Assembly: GCA_003254925.1 (NCBI GenBank)
Contig: QANZ01039552.1
Location: 15,596 to 79,595, forward strand
Length of the DNA stretch: 64,000 bases
Direction of reading: 5' to 3'
Source: Chamaecrista fasciculata
Lineage: Eukaryota; Streptophyta; Magnoliopsida; Fabales; Fabaceae
Both the position numbers and the translations under genes were made by a program. Positions 49,288 to 61,165 of this stretch are shown here, piece after piece (positions within the stretch are counted from its first letter, which is position 1; each line of letters opens with the position of its first letter). The notes beneath the pieces were generated by a model that saw only the letters and a program-made list of their open reading frames with translations, ran no database searches and was not told where the DNA came from.

Positions 49288-52200
49288 GAATTACTGTAAC
49301 AATTTTAGTAGGTGAATAGCATCTTATTGATTCGGATGTTTGATTGTTAATTCAGTTGTACATACACTAGAGAATTTTTAGCTTTGTCTTCCGTGGTTTT
49401 GCCTCCATATTGTATTAATGGAGGCATGAGTGAGTCCTTAGATTTAGATTCTATTTTTTTCTTAGTTGGAAATGTTCCCGTTTGAGGGTTATTTGAAGTT
49501 TACCTTCGTAATACAATGTTTTACCTTGTGACTTGTGAGGCATGGTATTGAAATCTCTGTTTGGGAAGGCAATGACATGAAAGAATAATGTTCGTAAACT
49601 TGCAAACTAGAAACCATTATGTCTTTAACATATCCAATTCTTTAAAGTATACATCATTAATTACTACAATTATATATAGTTTTTAACTTGACTACCTAAT
49701 ATTAACTCATTGAGTTGCAACTTTAACATGGGTTTAGAAGAGTCAAGTGTACCATGTGTATATGTGTGTTTGCCAACTAGATAACCAGTGCACGTGGAGT
49801 TTTTCAGGAGGACATTCATGCAATACAAGAAGAAAATAAAATTTCATCATTTCTTTCAATCACTGATGGACTGTAATTTGTAATGCATGTCTCCTTGTCG
49901 TAGTATAGCAAGTATCAACTAACAATACCATGATTTCATTTCAATCACAGAAATTCACTGTAATCTGTAGTGCTTGAGGACTTAATTTAATTATGTGTGT
50001 GTGTATTGTTTTCAATGCCTCTAAAAACTTGGTATCTTCTATAAATACTAATGACGTATTTATGTGTGTATATCTCCAAATTTTAAGGCCACACAACTAG
50101 TCAAACTTATTTCATAATATTCATAGAGCCCACAAGTCATATTTTATTTTTCAATACAAAGGAAGAGACGTTCATGATAGGTGGAAGGTTATTCAAAATC
50201 AGCCTCCAATAATTACACTTTTTCTCTCCAAGTTTGCTAAATTAAATCGCTATTATAATAATTCAATTGGAGCAACGTTCAAGAAGTGACTTTATGTATT
50301 AACATCTCGAAGGATCTATTATTATATAATACCCCATTCCTATCTTTCAAACCCAATTGGTCTAAAGTGCATATATATTAGGATAGGGTTTTGGACGGTT
50401 ACTTTGGACCTTAACTTTCACTAACTCAAATTAATTTGGTTGCTCTAAATTAATAACAATATTACTTGGCTTAGTCCCCCCTTATCCGGGGTATCCACTA
50501 TTGATAGTAATAATTAATTTTCACTGTAGATTTTTCATTTAAGAGTTAATGCTTGGCTCTATAATACTCTTTATGTTTAAAAATAAGATTCAAACTCTCA
50601 CTACTTGATTAAAAAGTTAAGTGAGCATTCACTAAACCATACTCTTGTAGTTAGTTCACCCCATTTTGATAAAGGAAAGACTTAGGTAAAGTTCTTTATA
50701 TGTTTGCTATAAAGTTTTTCAATAAATGTTTGACACGTGACAAGAATTTTATGCATGACCAATTATAATATATAGAGATAATATTAAACATACATTTTTG
50801 TATGACCAATAATAGAAGAGAGAATTTGTTCTAAAAAAATAATAGAAGAAAGAGAATGTAAATTAAACTTATGATTGGAGGAACCTTATAACAAACATAT
50901 ACACAATTTGTTTACTGAATAATAATATGTCATGATATTTAGTAAAAGTCAAAATTATAGAAACGTGAGATTTCATAATTACTTAAAATTGTGTTATCTT
51001 ATGATATTATATATATATATATTTATATATATATAATGTAATATACCAACATCTTGAATATAGGTATTAATTTTATTATTTTTTTGTGTGTGCAAACTGC
51101 AAAGTAATAAATTTGATATCTAACCATATGCCAATGCTGACATGGTCGACCCACATGAGCAGTTATCATTTCTCCAAATAATAATGGCAATCAAATGCAA
51201 AACAAAAGTGGGTTCCGAGAGTTTTTGTTGTTAGCTCTTAGCTGTGGTAAAAATTGGAAACCTCAATCAATGAAAACTGAGAGGCAATTATATGCACATG
51301 TTTTAAGGTAATTTCTCAGACAATCTACTTATGAGTATTATGACATATGCACATGACTACTACTCATTACTTTAAACCATTTTCCTTTCGTTTTTTTTCT
51401 TTAAAAAATCAACATTGATTCAAGAAATTTCTCATTGTCCTTGTATTATATAGGAGTAACTAATCTCTTATTCAATTCTAGAGAACTCTCTTGCTCTTAC
51501 AACATTCTCATGTATAATTCCTAGTCATAGAGCTCTTAAGCCCATCATTAATCATAATGTGTATTATATTTCACTCTTGCTACAAAATATTTAAGGAGTT
51601 GAATTTGGAACTCAGTGAAAATGACAGACAAACAAACAAAGATCTGTGACAAGTTTTTGAACTAAGAATTGCATGCTTGGACATTGGAGATTGATTCCCA
51701 ATTGATGAAAAGAGTAATCAAATAAAGTAAGAGTGGGAACACTAGGACTTGCCACAATGGGGCCAGTTCAACAAAATTTGACTTTCATGATGGGTCATCT
51801 AGCTAATAAAAGAATTGTGCTGCAACCTCATGCTCTTCTTTCTTTTTTCTTTTTTTTAACAGACAATGAAACAACTATAATTTTCTTTTATTTTTTTCAG
51901 AAAAATATAGATAGCAAGGATAACCATAACATGATAACTAATTACACTCATAACTCAGTCAAATTACAACCCACCCATATACATATAACTTGTAAATATA
52001 TTATGCTTGACAATGTTTTTTATGACAAAAAAATATATAATAAAGATTGGTTATTTCAAAACTATATATTGAGCAATCTATTATCTAGAGGAGGGTTAAT
52101 TTGCATCACCTATTATATGAAAGAACAAGAAAACTAGAGTAGGAAAAGAGAGAGAGACAGAATTTTGATACATATTCTGTCCACAGCCACAGGTTAATTA

Positions 52201-52411
52201 AAGATAATGCTAGAAAAATTGAGTACACTTTGTCTCTTTCCTTTTGGCTAAGTTCGATGATCATGTGATTAAACCGCTTTAAAATTTAGATTTTACAAAA
52301 AAAAAATTGGGATTAGCCCACACCATTTTCTATGATTAATTAGTACAGCACCCATTTATATTTGATGTCATTGTTGATAATGGTCGGAGAAAAATCTTTG
52401 TTCTTAGATTA
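49288..52411. other. Intergenic spacer without recognised genes
   Basis: Bases to about 49600 probably include the 3' UTR of the GIP1-like gene. The remainder is AT-rich with simple TA runs (51010-51040). The 134-codon frame at 51733-52137 is Lys/Asn/Ile-rich, matches nothing I know and is probably chance. Confidence 0.6.
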
Positions 52412-52420
52412 TACTTTTAT

Positions 52421-53759
52421 GGGTAAATTACAGAAAATGGCCATGTGGTTTGACTCATTTTCAGATAGGGTCTTGTAGTTTAAAAAGTGTCAAACAAGGG
52501 TCATGTGGTTTGCTCCGTTAACAAAAAGGGTACTGAGGTATATTTCTGTCCAAAATTTGACGAAAATTTTGGCTAAAATGCTATTTTAAGACCCTAATGG
52601 TTAATTTTTATGTGTTCGACTCTCTATTTGTATGAGAGGACTTTGACGCAAAAAAGGAAAAGTTTTGTAATAATAAATGAAATTTCACCCAAACTGAAGT
52701 TTCTCCCTTCTACCTTTTCTTCAACAACTCCGGCTAGTTTTTCTGCTTAATTTCACCCAAACTGAATTTATTGTTCTCTAGCGATAAAGATGACAGCTTT
52801 GGCATCAAACCCAAAAACGAAGGCAAAATCCCTTGAATCCAATTGTTGCTTAAATCCACAACTATCATCTCACTCTGGGGATTAATGAACAATGATGATG
52901 GAGACGATTCAATTGAAGAGAGTTGGTTGAACTAGAGTTTCAATTGTTGCAGAGAAGGAAGATGAAACAGAGCAATCGGAACAGAGCCTGAGAAAATGTT
53001 GTAACTTAAATCCAGAACTTGTAGAAAGTTTAAACCTTTGAATGTTTCCCATGTGAGAAACCCACTTAAACTGTTGTTTCTGAGTGAAATTTGGACTAAG
53101 GATTCCGGCAACGTCGCCGGAGAGAGTTCTCCGGCGACGGCGTTGTCACTGATATCTAAGTAATATAGATTTTTCAGAGAACCCAGATCGGGAATCTCAC
53201 CGTTGAGATTGTTGAGCTGAATTTCGAGCCTTTTTAAGCTTTTAAGCTCGTTGAAGCTCGACGGGATTGTTCCTTGAAGATTGTTGTTATCGAGGTATAG
53301 TTCCTCGAGATTTACAAGGGATCCGATGGATGCCGGAATCTCGCCGGAGAATGAGTTTTCCGACAGGGAAAGTCGCGTGAGGCGAGTCAAGTTGGAGAAA
53401 GATTCAGAACTAAACTATCGAGGTATTGTTCCTTGAAGATTGTTGTTATCGAGTTGTTGAAGAAAATGTAGAAGGTAGAAACTTCAATTTGGGTGAAATT
53501 TCATTTATTATCACAAAACTTTTCTTTTTTTGCGTCAAAGTCCTCTCATACAAATAGGGAGTCAAACACATAAAAATTAACAGTTTAGGGTTTTAAAATA
53601 GCATTTTAGCCAAAATTTCTGTCAAATTTTGGACGGAAATAACCTCAAGACCCTTTTTGTTAACGAAGCAAACCATAAGACCCTTATTTGACATTTTTTA
53701 AACCACAGGACCTATCTGAAAATGGGCCAAACCACATGACCCTTTTTTGTAATTTACCC
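52421..53759. mobile_element. Pack-MULE carrying a leucine-rich-repeat gene fragment
   Basis: Terminal inverted repeats of about 310 bases (52421-52730 and 53450-53759) begin GGGTAAATTACA and end TGTAATTTACCC. The perfect 9-bp duplication TACTTTTAT lies at 52412-52420 and 53760-53768. The two arms agree over almost their full length, including 'gactttgacgcaaaaaa'. The interior (about 52765-53420) is an LRR coding fragment on the minus strand. It is a non-autonomous element with no transposase. Confidence 0.92.
52765..53420 (-). pseudogene. Captured LRR protein fragment
   Basis: The frame 53420 down to 52932 encodes about six plant extracellular-type LRRs ('LTRLSLSENSFSGEIPASIG', 'LEELYLDNNNLQGTIPSSF', 'LKSLKRLEIQLNNLNGEIPD', 'LQVLDLSYNIFSGSVPIAL'). 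A TAG at 52932-52934 interrupts it. LRR sequence continues in the same frame beyond ('MIVVDLSNNWIQGILPSFLG', 'LSSLSLENNKFS') to about 52765, where it changes abruptly into element sequence. There is no signal peptide, membrane segment or kinase domain. It derives from an LRR receptor-like or LRR-only protein whose exact type I cannot name. Confidence 0.85.
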
Positions 53760-54058
53760 TACTTTTATTATCATATCTGCCAAGTATAAAAGAAAAAGAC
53801 AAAAAAAGGTAAGGAAGAAGAATAAGTCCTATACAACAGTAAAAAGAAAGAAGAAGAAGAAGAAGAAGAATAGAAAAAGGGAAAGGCAAAAATAGTACAC
53901 ATCAGCGCCATCATTACAATCATCACTTACCAAACCTAAATTCCAAAACAATTCTTCACTTTACTTTTTTTTCAACCTTCTTCCCTCCTTTTTGCTTCTT
54001 CCTTCTCTTCTTTCTCTTCTCTTCTTCTACCACCCCATGTCTCACACCAAAGTCTACA

Positions 54059-54069
54059 GCTATATATAT
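54059..54069 (+). promoter_or_regulatory. TATA box of the X8-domain gene
   Basis: 'gctatatatattt' lies about 200 bases before the ATG at 54266. The AT-rich pyrimidine-containing leader after it is consistent with a plant 5' UTR. Confidence 0.4.
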
Positions 54070-54265
54070 TTTTTATTCCCATGATTAGCCCATAAATGAA
54101 AACCCTTTTCCTTTTTCTTCCCCAACTTCATTAACAATCATGATCTCTAGTATATAATATCTTCCTTTCTTTTTCATTTGCTTCAAAGGCATACCAGTTA
54201 GGATAAGTGAAGAACCACATTGGAGAAGAAGAAGATTCAAGTTTGAAGTTTGAAGCTTGAAGACG

Positions 54266-56014
54266 ATGAGGAGGAGTGTGAATTTCTATGTAGTAGTATT
54301 TCTCTTACTGAGTCAATTCCTCAGTTCTGGTAATTGAATTCCCTTTTCTCTTGTTTTCTGTTTGATTTATTCTGATATTTGCATATTATTTTCTCAGCTT
54401 TTTCTCTTTTCTCTTTAACCAACTGATTCTTTGCAAACACAATATGATTTCTGAATCTGAAAATTAACCACAGATATGCATTCTACCTTTAGTGTTTGGT
54501 ATTCTTTTACTTTTCACTTCTCCAAACTGGTTTGTTTACATTGGGTTCTTTTCTTAGAATATAAGTTTATTACCTAGGCATCTCTTTTCTGCTTATGATT
54601 TTTTTTTTATTATGGATAAATAATTGTCCTGGTTCAAAATGTTATCTCTTCTATATTAATTTTTATTTTTTTTCATCAGTAAGAGTCAAGTAACAGAGAC
54701 ATATGCTCTTAATATTTCCAATATCTTTTTTTTATCTACCTATCTTTCTGGAGTTCAACATCAGCTAGCCTGTATTGCAACAAACAATCAAACTTCCTCC
54801 AATTTCACCGTTTCTTGAAAAGATGAAAGGGCCCATTTTCTTTGACTATTTACATAACTTCTCTCTTCATAGGGTACCCTACTTGTCTCAACATGTCCAT
54901 TTAGGTGCAATATGACAAGCTGATTGCCTTTTGAAACAATGGAGAGGGCTCAAGCCATAAATTTTTCTTTTAACTATATTTGGTCTACTATAAGTTTGGT
55001 GAGTTTAAGTAATATTTAGTGTAAATTAGTTATTTGGTCCCTAAAAGATAATAATTAAATGTTTTAATTTAGTCTCTAAAAGATGCAACTACGATTAATT
55101 TAGTCCTTTTATTAAGACAATAATTCAAATTCATCAACAAATATGATGTTTTAACCTCACTCTTTTATCATAATTGTAACAAAATTTAAAATCACATCAT
55201 ATTTGTCATTAAATTTTGATTAATATTCGTTACAAAGTGACCAAATTGATTGTAATTATATCCTTTCAAGGATTAAATTGTATAATTTCATCTTTCAAGG
55301 ACTAAATCAATATATTTATCATCTTTTAGAGACTAAATCATAAATTTACTCTCGTATCTATAAATATTAATGTATTTCTCAATGGGGTGTAGTTTCCACA
55401 TCTTAAATGTTCATAAGCATGATTGGGCTTGCTAAAGTTTCTCACCTGAAAAGTTTAAATGTATGTTCAAGAGTAAGCTAACAGTTTCACCTTGAATATT
55501 TAGGTGTATTTAGCTTCAATCCCCAAAATCATCAAATGAACAAATTAATTCTAAAGGATTAAAAATATATATATGATTTTGAAAATTAACTATCTCAAAT
55601 TGAATCCAGTTAGCTGCTAGCTTGATGTCTCTAGTTTGTTCCTCTGACAAATACAAAAAAGAAAAAAGTATCTGATTTCACATCCATTACTATTTCCTGT
55701 CATCACATGCTTTTAGGAAGAGAAGAGAACAAGTAAATGCTCTCACTTCAAACATCATTTCAAAATACAGGAAATGCAAGCAGGCCAAAGAAGGAAGAAG
55801 AAGTTAAACATGTGAATAACGTACCAGAAAAAGTAGAAGATCATGAAGCTGAAAAAACACAACTTTCTACCACCAAAAGAGACATCACTACTCCCATCAC
55901 TACAGTTCCAAACTTTGTTCCCACAACTTCATCATCTCCAATCTTGAACCCTAATTCCAACCCAGATGTCACTGTCTCTCCACCCTCCACAATCCCAATC
56001 ACTACTTCTCCAAC

Positions 56015-56071
<57 letters not shown>

Positions 56072-57125
56072 TTCATCATCTTCTTCTTTAGGTTCAAGTT
56101 GGTGTGTTGCTACACCAAGTGCATCACAGACTGCTTTACAAGTAGCTTTGGACTATGCTTGTGGAATTGGTGGTGCAGATTGTTCTGCAATTCAACCTGG
56201 AGGGAGGTGTTATAATCCCAATTCTGTGAGAGACCATGCTTCTTATGCCTTCAATAGCTATTACCAGAAGACTCCTCTCCCTAATAGCTGCAACTTTGGT
56301 GGAACTGCTCTTATTACTAGCACTAACCCAAGTAAGCTTTTTCTCTCTCTTTTCTTGTACAATTCTTCTCACTGACATTTTATCAGTCACGTTACCTGCA
56401 TTCTAGAGAAAACCCAGAAAAAACTTGCAAGTGAAAAGTATTCTCACTTCTTTTCTGGCTACCCAACAGAGACATAGGCAAAGTATAATTCTTGTGTGTC
56501 AATCAATTGGATTTGGAAGTTTCTTCGAAAAAGAAATTGTTAAGAAAGTGGAAAATGTAACTAATATGGGACTTCTTACGAAACAAAATTTTGGTTTTGA
56601 AATTTTCAATTTTCACTAAAAATTATAAAATGGACTATATATATATATACTCATATTAGCTATATTATTTGGTTCAAAAAAAAATTCAATATATTTCTCT
56701 ACCAAGTCAAGAATTTCTTATTGTTACTACCACACTATATACTTATGTTTTTGCTGGTTTCCTTTTCTAATTCACTTTTTGTTGATGTATTTTGTGTCTT
56801 TATGCAGGTACTGGAACATGTCAATTTCCATCAACTAGGTAACCAATCAGTTTTTTTTTTTAAAATTCATATGCATGTTAACAAAATTTCATTTTAGTAA
56901 AACTTAAATTATAGACTTTTTTTTTTCTTTTGAAATTGCAGCACAAGCACATCAATCTTGAACACAACAAATTCAATAGGAGCAAATGTTTTTGGTTCAG
57001 TACCAGTACCCTCCACCTCTCATGCTGTTGCTTCTACATCATTTTGCTTTTCACAAATTTATGTCATTCTTTGCCTATTATTATTATTGATATCTTCATC
57101 ATTTCCAAATAAATATTCTCTCTAA
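54266..57125 (+). CDS. X8-domain, probably GPI-anchored callose-binding-type protein (PDCB-like), 4 exons
   Basis: Exons 54266-54329, 55771-56331, 56808-56838, 56942-57125 join into 279 residues. Residues 1-22 are a signal peptide ('[20 protein letters not shown]'). A Lys/Glu- then Thr/Pro/Ser-rich linker ends in 24 consecutive serines (about 104-127). The X8 (CBM43) domain spans about 131-216 with six cysteines (near 133, 152, 159, 168, 195, 213) and motifs '[16 protein letters not shown]', '[12 protein letters not shown]' and '[11 protein letters not shown]'. The C-terminal hydrophobic stretch '[12 protein letters not shown]' fits a GPI signal. X8 proteins without a GH17 domain bind beta-1,3-glucan; PDCBs do so at plasmodesmal necks. 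It would act outside the plasma membrane. Small exon 3 (31 nt) is required to bring in the last cysteine. An alternative name is 'glucan endo-1,3-beta-glucosidase-like', but no GH17 domain is present. Confidence 0.88.
55020..55355. repeat. Inverted-repeat MITE in X8-gene intron 1
   Basis: The left arm 'ttggtccctaaaagataat' and right arm 'atcatcttttagagactaaa' pair, with further 'aatttagtcctttt'-type units on both sides. The unit of about 335 bases accounts for a quarter of the 1,441-base intron. Confidence 0.6.
56016..56078 (+). repeat. Coding (TCA)n microsatellite
   Basis: About 18 pure TCA codons followed by mixed TCT/TCA encode the serine run before the X8 domain. Because it is a triplet repeat, length changes keep the frame. 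Confidence 0.92.
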
Positions 57126-58430
57126 AATCACTAGATAATAACTTGAGAAGTTGATGAAGTTTAAGACTCGTTTGGGTCTCACTTTTCTTCACTCACCAAA
57201 TTAATTTTGTATCTTTTTACCTTTTTGATCTTGTGGTGATTGAGAAATATAGATCTTGGAAGTAAACGTAAATAGTAGGCACACCTATATATATGGACAT
57301 TGTAGAAATCTACACCCATATGATATACATTTTCCTCTTCGTAGTTTGTAGTGTGTGTGTGTGTGTGTGTTTCTTTTAATTTGATGACTTTTTTGGTTGT
57401 ATTATAAGTTAATTAGAACAATAATTTATGTTGATGAGAAACAGAGGCTGTAATTTTGTGGCATTGTATTTGTGTTAATTTGGACAATGGTACTGACTAC
57501 TTATTGCTCTTTTTATCATTAAATATATTTCGAAACATTTATTTAAATTTTTTAATTGCTAAACCTCACAAAATGGTATATATATTATTATTATTATTAT
57601 ATTTTTTTTTATTTAAATGTATTTTTTTAGTCTTAAAATGAAATATACTTTACTTTTTTGCTCTGCCATTATTTCTTTCTTTTTCTTTCCTCCAACTGGA
57701 TTTCCTATCTTATTTAAATAAAATTCAGTGTCCACACATGTATTTTAAAATTTGACACAGCAGAGTTTGATCTTATTAATGCAACTTTAATATGACTTAG
57801 ACAACTCCCCATGGGGAAAAAGGAGAGCAATAATCATAATTAAGAAGACTTTTATTGTCTGTTAAAGTTTAGTTTTTTTTTTCTTTTTCCGCAACTAAAA
57901 AAGGTTGTTGTACTCATAATCTAGTTAATTGGGAAATACAACTTTCTAAACATCACACATAACCTCAATCAGCATAAAAGATAACATGCTTTTATGAAGA
58001 AAAAAAAAACTTGGTTGTAACTTCTAATATATATTATCAAGTGATAAAAGTCTTCAATAAAGAAAAAACTGATAAATATTTTAAGCTCAACTGTATATTA
58101 TTCACTCTTTTAAAAGAACACTTATCCATGTTATGAAAAATATATAATAATATAGATTTAATTATAGACAACATTTGAGACATGCTTGAGAATGAATAAC
58201 TTTAGTTACATTACATATCGATATCATTATTGGAAATCCCAAAATTTCACTACATCGCTGGAAACCAAAAGGTGATTTTACAACCAAATAAAGCAAAACA
58301 TGGGTTAACATTAACATGAAAAGTGCAGATTTTCCCTCAAGGAAAGAAAAAGAAAAAGAGAACAAACTCAAAGAACAAAATAAGATAAATTTTCAAGAGA
58401 TTCTGCCATCACTGTCATTTTTTTTTGTTT
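57126..58430. other. Spacer between convergent genes
   Basis: This holds the 3' UTR of the X8 gene (to perhaps 57550, including a (GT)n run at 57352-57370) and that of the GPAT gene on the other strand (down to about 58150). No further gene was recognised. Confidence 0.6.
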
Positions 58431-60557
58431 TCATTTTCTGCACTTCTGTTTAACTACCCCTTCATTCCCAGCAAGCATCATATACTTATCTCTCCTTGTA
58501 AGATTTGTGCACTGAAATCCCAAGGCCTCACCCAACTGTCTCTGTATATAATTAGCCACTTCATGACTAGACCATCCTCCTTGTTTAGGCACTTTTTCAA
58601 GCATTGTAATGTGATACTTAGGCCTAGGATTCATCATGAAGAAGATTGGGTCCAAACATTTAAGCCCACTAGCTGTGGTCCCATAAAACATGGTCACATG
58701 TGTGTTCATACCCACAGGAACAATGTCACCACCCAACTCAGCAAACAATGAACTAAACCTTAAAAGGTAGGGTTCCCTACAGGTTGTCCCTTCAGGGCAC
58801 ACCACCAAATCTCCTTCTTCAAGAAGGCTCTTCATTTTTTGCCCATCTTTTTCTTTGTCCCTTGAGAGACTCACTGTTTTGATTGGTGATATCAACTCTG
58901 AGACTCTACTTAGGCTGTATGTGACTGCAGTTAAGGGCTTACCTAAGCTTGTGCTGAGCATAACTGGGTCAAGAAGGGTCCTGTGGGTGCAAACATATAG
59001 GACCCCTTTTGTTTTTGGATCTGATTTTGATGATTTAGGGGTAGTATTGCCCTTAAGTTTGATGTCTAGGCCACTCCAGATGGCTAGTGTGAGTGCCAAT
59101 TTGTAAGGGAGAAGAACACCAAGAAGGATTCTGTATATGGCGAAGAGGATACCTATTGGAAGCCACATGAACATGAAGAGAGTGGCTGAAGGTGTAGGCA
59201 AGAATGCTAGCCTCCCATCATGAAATATTAGAGGCTTTGGGTAATTTTCCCTTGCCATCACTAAGCTTGAACACTTCTTCTTGCCTTCTTCATTGTGAAC
59301 CACATAAGCTTCCTGTCAGTGTAAATTAATGTAACAGATTGTAAGTGTAACTGTGAGTGTGTACATTACAAAATTTGAATTGAGTATCTTATATATTTGT
59401 CTATCTGAAAGAGGTTTTCTCTTGAAGCTTCAAAAACAGTACTAATGATGAGAGCTTTGGCTTAGTGGTGTTGCAGTCATTTTTAAGGAAATCTTAGTTA
59501 GAGTTAAATTAACCCAAAAAGCTTTAATTTGGAAATAGTACTTTATTAATATGAGTAAACCTATTTTTCAGTCCTTGTATTTGTTCCCGGCCACATAGTG
59601 ATTTAGTCTTTGGATTTTAGAAATAAATCTTTTGATCCCTGAATTTGTTTACAAAAGTCAACTATTTAAGGATTAAATACTAAATAGTTGATGTTTGAAA
59701 AAAAAAATGAGGGACCAAAAAATCTATTTTTAATATCAGGGACTAAATCATATTTTGGAGTAAATTTAAGGACTAAAAAGTAAATTTTATCTTTTAAAAC
59801 TCTAGACTTCAAAACTGTAAGCTCTCCGAGTTACCTTGCAATAGGAGATGAAGTGATGATCATGAACACTAGGGCTTCCTATCCCAATGTCTGGCTTTCT
59901 GTCTCCAAAATACTCTTTGAGGGCTTTATGCTTCACAAGAAAACCAGATTGAGAGAGAAAACCAGTGAAGTAAGAGCCAATGGTATGTAATTCTGTACCA
60001 ACAACATCATCAACACCCAAATATTCCTTAAGAAATCCTTCCACCATCACTCTAGGAACACTTGTGAACACAACTTTACACCCAGCTGAAGCCAAAACCT
60101 CATAAGCCTCAAGGTTCAGATTCTCCATATAAAACTTGGGTAACACTGCCCTTGAACAGCTTTCCATGTCCTTTATTTTAAGCCCACAGAATGTTATGAA
60201 GGTCATGACCCTAAACTTAAGGTCATTGTCCAAAACCCACAACAAAGGACATGAGAGAAGCAAGAGGAGTGCCCTGAGAATGCTTCCACCTTCAAAGGCA
60301 ACAAGCATGAAATAGGGAAAGAAGGAGTGGGACCTCAAGAGGACTCTGTGGATGTCACAAACTAGTACGGTATGTGACCCTATAGAAGTACCCTCCAAAC
60401 CACATTTGGAAATGCTAGGAAAAGGAGAAGATTTCTGTGATGGTTTGAGTGGAAGATCATAACTTTTCATTTTTCTTGCAACTATGCAATATGAGTTAGC
60501 TAGAAGCTGGTACAAGACCCAGAATTTGAGCCTGAGGATCACTAATGGGAAAACCAT
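58431..60557 (-). CDS. GPAT1: sn-Glycerol-3-phosphate acyltransferase, GPAT1 type, 2 exons
   Basis: Exon 1 is 60557-59835 and exon 2 is 59312-58431 (minus strand), giving 534 residues. It transfers an acyl group to glycerol-3-phosphate. Residues 1-240 are the HAD-like N-terminal domain. The acyltransferase domain in exon 2 has the block I HxxxxD as H351-D356 ('CTHRTLLDP') and block III 'CPEGTTCREPYL' around 414-425. The 'YPKPLIFHDGRLAFLPTP' and 'PYLLRFSSLFAELGGDIVPV' stretches are typical of land-plant GPATs. Hydrophobic segments lie near 80-110 and 285-315. The start 'MVFPLVILRLKFWVLYQLLA' and end 'DKYMMLAGNEGVV' resemble Arabidopsis GPAT1 (mitochondrial, needed for tapetum and pollen) more than GPAT2-8, though the protein is shorter. 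The HAD motif I reads D68-I-H70, so phosphatase activity is not expected. Confidence 0.9.
59548..59795. repeat. MITE inside the GPAT1 intron
   Basis: The left arm 'gagtaaacctatttttcagt' and the right 'ggactaaaaagtaaatttt' are complementary. The inner arms share 'gatttagtc' and 'gggactaaatca'. It fills about half of the GPAT intron (59313-59834). A related copy lies at 60905-61165. Confidence 0.6.
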
Positions 60558-60680
60558 TATTGATGCTATAAGCTTTCAGAAACTACTAAGAAAAGCAAAG
60601 ATGAGGACAGAGGAAGTAAATGGGATAGAAGACTATGAGGATGGGTGGCTTTTTGTGGGGAAAAAAAGGAGTGCAGAGAA

Positions 60681-60688
60681 TATTTATA
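60681..60688 (-). promoter_or_regulatory. TATA box of the GPAT1 gene
   Basis: On the minus strand 'gactctataaatattc' gives a good TATAAATA, 124 bases before the ATG at 60557. This places the start site near 60655. Confidence 0.6.
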
Positions 60689-60904
60689 GAGTCATTTAAG
60701 AGGGTACAGAAGAAGAAGAAGATGAAGATTCACTGCAGTATTTGGTTAACCACACTGCATGCAGGCATTAATTTCACTGCATTCACATTTTCTTTCTGTT
60801 TTCCTCTTTGACATTGTCATGGCAATTATGAGAAATTCCTAGGTACGTCGGTTTGCATCAATCAACTGATTTTTCACAAACAAAAAGTAAAAGCATTCAA
60901 AGGA

Positions 60905-61165
60905 AAAAAAATTACTTTTTAGTCTTTGAATTTGTCCAAAAATTGAAATTTAGTCCCTAGATATTAGAAATACACTTTTTTATCCCTGAATTCTTTTTTT
61001 TGCATGCATTAACTACTTAGTTCCTAAAACTTTATTCGTTAAGACTAAATACTAAATAGCTTATGTTTATACAAAAATCAGGGATTAAGAAATGTATTTC
61101 TCTAAAAGACTAAATCATAATATTGAGACAAATTTAAAGATTAAAAAGTATATTTTCTCAAAAAA
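60905..61165. repeat. MITE upstream of the GPAT1 promoter
   Basis: The left arm 'attactttttagtctttga' and right arm 'aaagattaaaaagtatatt' are complementary, with 'tagtccctag' and 'actaaatcat' units inside. It is the same family as the copy in the GPAT1 intron and sits about 250 bases upstream of the inferred start site. Confidence 0.6.

Noticed and set aside
49007-49315. Second frame over the last GIP1-like exon
   Set aside because: It is a shadow frame; the frame joined to the preceding exon continues the Gln/Ser-rich protein and ends at 49287.
51733-52137. 134-codon frame between the GIP1-like gene and the LRR Pack-MULE
   Set aside because: Lys/Asn/Ile/His-rich composition follows the local AT bias; no motif and no splice partner were found.
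52932-53390. A functional LRR gene
   Set aside because: The LRR block is bounded by inverted repeats with a perfect 9-bp duplication, lacks a signal peptide and membrane segment, and has an in-frame stop with LRR sequence continuing past it.
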